From Mycobacterium sp. ACS4331 (lineage in GTDB: Bacteria; Actinomycetota; Actinomycetes; Mycobacteriales; Mycobacteriaceae), in contig NZ_LZHW01000001.1 of the NCBI RefSeq assembly GCF_001667265.1, forward strand, positions 1 through 64,000: DNA of 64,000 bases. Reading direction: 5' to 3'. Made by a program: the position numbers and the translations under genes. Under the pieces are notes generated by a model. The model was not told the origin of the DNA. It did not search any database and saw only the letters and a program-made list of their open reading frames with translations. Numbering within the stretch: the stretch's first letter is position 1; every line of letters starts with the position of its first letter. This document shows positions 62,419-64,000 of this stretch, piece after piece.

Positions 62419-63330
62419 ATGGCGCGCCTTGGCGCTGAACTGCGCAGGGTCGACCCTCAGCTGAGGCTCGCGGCGCGTGTGCTTCCCGGCGGATACGGGC
62501 TGCATCGCGGCCTGGCGGTGCCGCGGGCGCTGATGAACCTGGCGGTCCGCGCGGGGCGGATCGACGATGTCGACACCGCCGTGGTCGATGCGAATGTCAC
62601 TGTGCGCGTGCACCGTCCGGCTGGGGCGGCCGACCCCGGCCCCGCCCTGCTGTGGATCCACGGGGGTGGCACCGCGATGGGCGGCGCCGCGCAGGAGGAC
62701 AGCTTCTGCCGCAGGTTGGCCAACTTCACCGACGTGACGGTGGTCGCGGTCGATCATCGGTTGGCGCCCGAGCATCCGTATCCGACGCCGATCGAGGACT
62801 GCTATCGCGCGTTGTCCTGGGTCATGGGTCAACCCTGGGTCGACCCGGCCCGCGTCGGAGTCGGCGGGGCCAGTGGCGGTGGGGGATTCGCCGCTGCGCT
62901 GGCCCTGCTGGCCCGCGACCGTGGCGAGTTCGACGTAGCCCTGCAGGTGCTGAGCCATCCCATGCTCGACGACCGCACCGGTGCTGCGCCGGGCCAGGTG
63001 CCCCGCGTCATGTGGTCCGGTCGCGACAATCAGGTCGCGTGGGGGTGGTACCTGGGTGGGGCGGACCCGGCGGTCGCGGTCCCGGGGCGGCGTACGGATC
63101 TGGCCGGGTTGCCGCCGGCGTGGATCGGGGTCGGCGCGCTCGACCTCTTCCACGACGAATCCGTTGCCTACGGACATCGCCTCTCCGAGGCCGGCGTGCC
63201 CGTCGACGTGCACGTCGCGCCGGGGGCGTTCCATGTGTTCGACATGGTCGTCCCCAACGCGTCGGTGTCGCAGCGGTTCTTCGCCAGCCAGTGCCGCAGC
63301 GTGCGGTCCGCGCTGGTCGAGTCTCCCTGA
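62419..63330 (+). CDS. HSL-family alpha/beta hydrolase (esterase/lipase)
   Basis: 303 aa of the hormone-sensitive-lipase group (Lip family of mycobacteria). The oxyanion HGGG is in LLWIHGGGTAMGG. The nucleophile Ser is in VGGASGGGGFAAAL. The acid is in GALDLFHDESV and the His is in APGAFHVFD. It starts 6 bp after the Rieske gene and completes the operon. It could hydrolyse an ester made by the monooxygenase, as esterases do in acetophenone degradation. A tandem repeat follows the stop. Confidence 0.9.
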   Translation: MARLGAELRRVDPQLRLAARVLPGGYGLHRGLAVPRALMNLAVRAGRIDDVDTAVVDANVTVRVHRPAGAADPGPALLWIHGGGTAMGGAAQEDSFCRRLANFTDVTVVAVDHRLAPEHPYPTPIEDCYRALSWVMGQPWVDPARVGVGGASGGGGFAAALALLARDRGEFDVALQVLSHPMLDDRTGAAPGQVPRVMWSGRDNQVAWGWYLGGADPAVAVPGRRTDLAGLPPAWIGVGALDLFHDESVAYGHRLSEAGVPVDVHVAPGAFHVFDMVVPNASVSQRFFASQCRSVRSALVESP

Positions 63331-63530
63331 CACCCCTCCTCTGGGGGGCGTCATCGTTTGGTGACGGCGTGTGGTCGGGAGGGTCCTTGGTCGCGTCCCC
63401 CTTGACACCCCTCGTCTGGGGCGCGTCATCGTTTGGTGACGGCGTGTGATCGGGAGGGTCCCCGGTCAGGTCCCCCCGGACATCCCTGTTCTGTGCGGCG
63501 TCATCACGTGATGACACACCAGCCCGGACC
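63331..63530. repeat. 75-nt tandem repeat, 2.7 copies, with palindromic core
   Basis: Units begin at 63331, 63406 and 63481. Each has CACCCCTC, CTGGGG and CGTCATC..GTGACG; the last, shorter unit has the perfect palindrome GTCATCACGTGATGAC (63500-63515). The same core occurs singly at 39777-39800. The units start right after the esterase stop. No gene lies between here and 63619. Confidence 0.8.
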
Positions 63531-63618
63531 CAGGCGGGCCGCTACAGAAAATTGGTGCACCTAGCCCATCTGCAACGGTTATAGCCTCGAAATGCAACAG
63601 TTTCGAGGAGGCCGACAG

Positions 63619-64000
63619 GTGCGCAGACGTTTCATCACAGCCGTGCTCACGGTCCTGTTTGCGCTGGTCACGGGCTTCGCCGCACTGGTCAACCCGCCGC
63701 TGGCGCATGCCGATGGCGAGGTCTGCGCGGCGCAACTCGCAGCGGCCGAGGCCACCGGCGCCAAGATCGACGCGCACAACGCGCGCCGCCCGCCCGGCGG
63801 GGTAGCACCGCCCCACATTGCGGACCCCTATAACCGGGAGGCCGAGCAGCTCAACGCCGAGCGTGATGCCAATGCCGCCAAGTTGCGGGCCTGCGCCGCC
63901 GCCGCGACCAAGCTCACCGACAGCGGTCCGCTGCCGCCGCCGCTGACCAGCAAGGCGCGCAACGACCTGACGCAGGCCAAGACACAGGTGCCGCCGGGGT
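63619..64000 (+). CDS. Exported protein of unknown function (5' part; runs off the window)
   Basis: At least 127 codons are present. A basic start and the hydrophobic core ITAVLTVLFALVTGFAALV are followed by PPLAHA, an apparent signal peptide cleavage site. The mature part is alanine-, proline- and charge-rich with two cysteines and short NREAEQLNAERDANAAKL helices. GTG 63619 has CGAGGAGG seven bases upstream; the in-frame ATG 63592 lies before this site. A TATAGC at about 63580 may be the -10 element. No family recognised; the C-terminus is outside the window. Confidence 0.75.
   Translation, partial: MRRRFITAVLTVLFALVTGFAALVNPPLAHADGEVCAAQLAAAEATGAKIDAHNARRPPGGVAPPHIADPYNREAEQLNAERDANAAKLRACAAAATKLTDSGPLPPPLTSKARNDLTQAKTQVPPG

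Overview
The window is a high-GC actinobacterial chromosome segment, almost certainly from a rapidly growing Mycobacterium (Mycolicibacterium). The gene content and order match the M. tuberculosis region between glyS and Rv2314c: glycyl-tRNA synthetase, a TPM-domain membrane protein (Rv2345-like), dgt, dnaG, a small secreted protein (Rv2342-like) and tRNA-Asn; then a MarR/ECF-transporter set (Rv2327-Rv2326c-Rv2325c-like) and the tldD/pmbA pair (Rv2315c-Rv2314c-like). These assignments come from recognising protein sequences, not from a database search.

Region by region. 1-9.2 kb: housekeeping block (translation, dNTP turnover, replication priming) interrupted by a DUF559 nuclease-like gene that sits between two inverted copies of a 60-nt repeat. 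9.3-22.4 kb: acyl-CoA oxidase-like enzyme, VIT1-type transporter, MarR regulator with a clear operator, ECF transporter, PucR regulator plus D-amino-acid dehydrogenase-like oxidase, a Gre-like factor preceded by a strong terminator, then tldD/pmbA. 22.5-33.5 kb: the least explained part. Two very large same-strand genes, 1435 and 1505 codons, are translationally coupled. The first has a seven-repeat beta-propeller lectin-like N-terminus, two LysM domains and a long beta-rich tail. Two paralogous small secreted proteins flank the pair. 33.7-40.4 kb: threonine aldolase-like enzyme, drug efflux MFS with divergent MarR, TetR, a DmpA-type peptidase coupled to an amino acid permease, a GAF protein and a CAT-anticodon tRNA.

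40.5-45.6 kb looks like an accessory insertion next to the tRNA. It holds an AbiE-type toxin-antitoxin pair with a textbook double operator, a serine-recombinase remnant, a DUF427-thioesterase fusion, a cytochrome P450 and the 3' stump of an alpha/beta hydrolase gene. 45.7-53.0 kb is a tightly coupled seven-gene operon: a thiamine-diphosphate enzyme, a START/SRPBCC-like protein, a KAS III-like enzyme whose catalytic His is replaced by Asn, an aminotransferase, a P450, a catechol-type O-methyltransferase and a nitroreductase-like protein. It reads as a small-molecule biosynthetic pathway with no product I can name. 53.2-63.3 kb is a catabolic-looking group: TetR, DUF3556 membrane protein, D-aminoacylase-like amidohydrolase, alpha/beta hydrolase, HAPMO-type Baeyer-Villiger monooxygenase, ferritin-like hydrolase, Rieske oxygenase and an esterase. 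The window ends inside a gene for an exported protein.

Intergenic spaces carry several families of 60-140 nt nested palindromes and short tandem repeats, far more than one terminator per operon would require. The strongest candidates for undescribed biology are the giant propeller/LysM gene pair with its flanking peptides, and the seven-gene operon with the altered KAS III.
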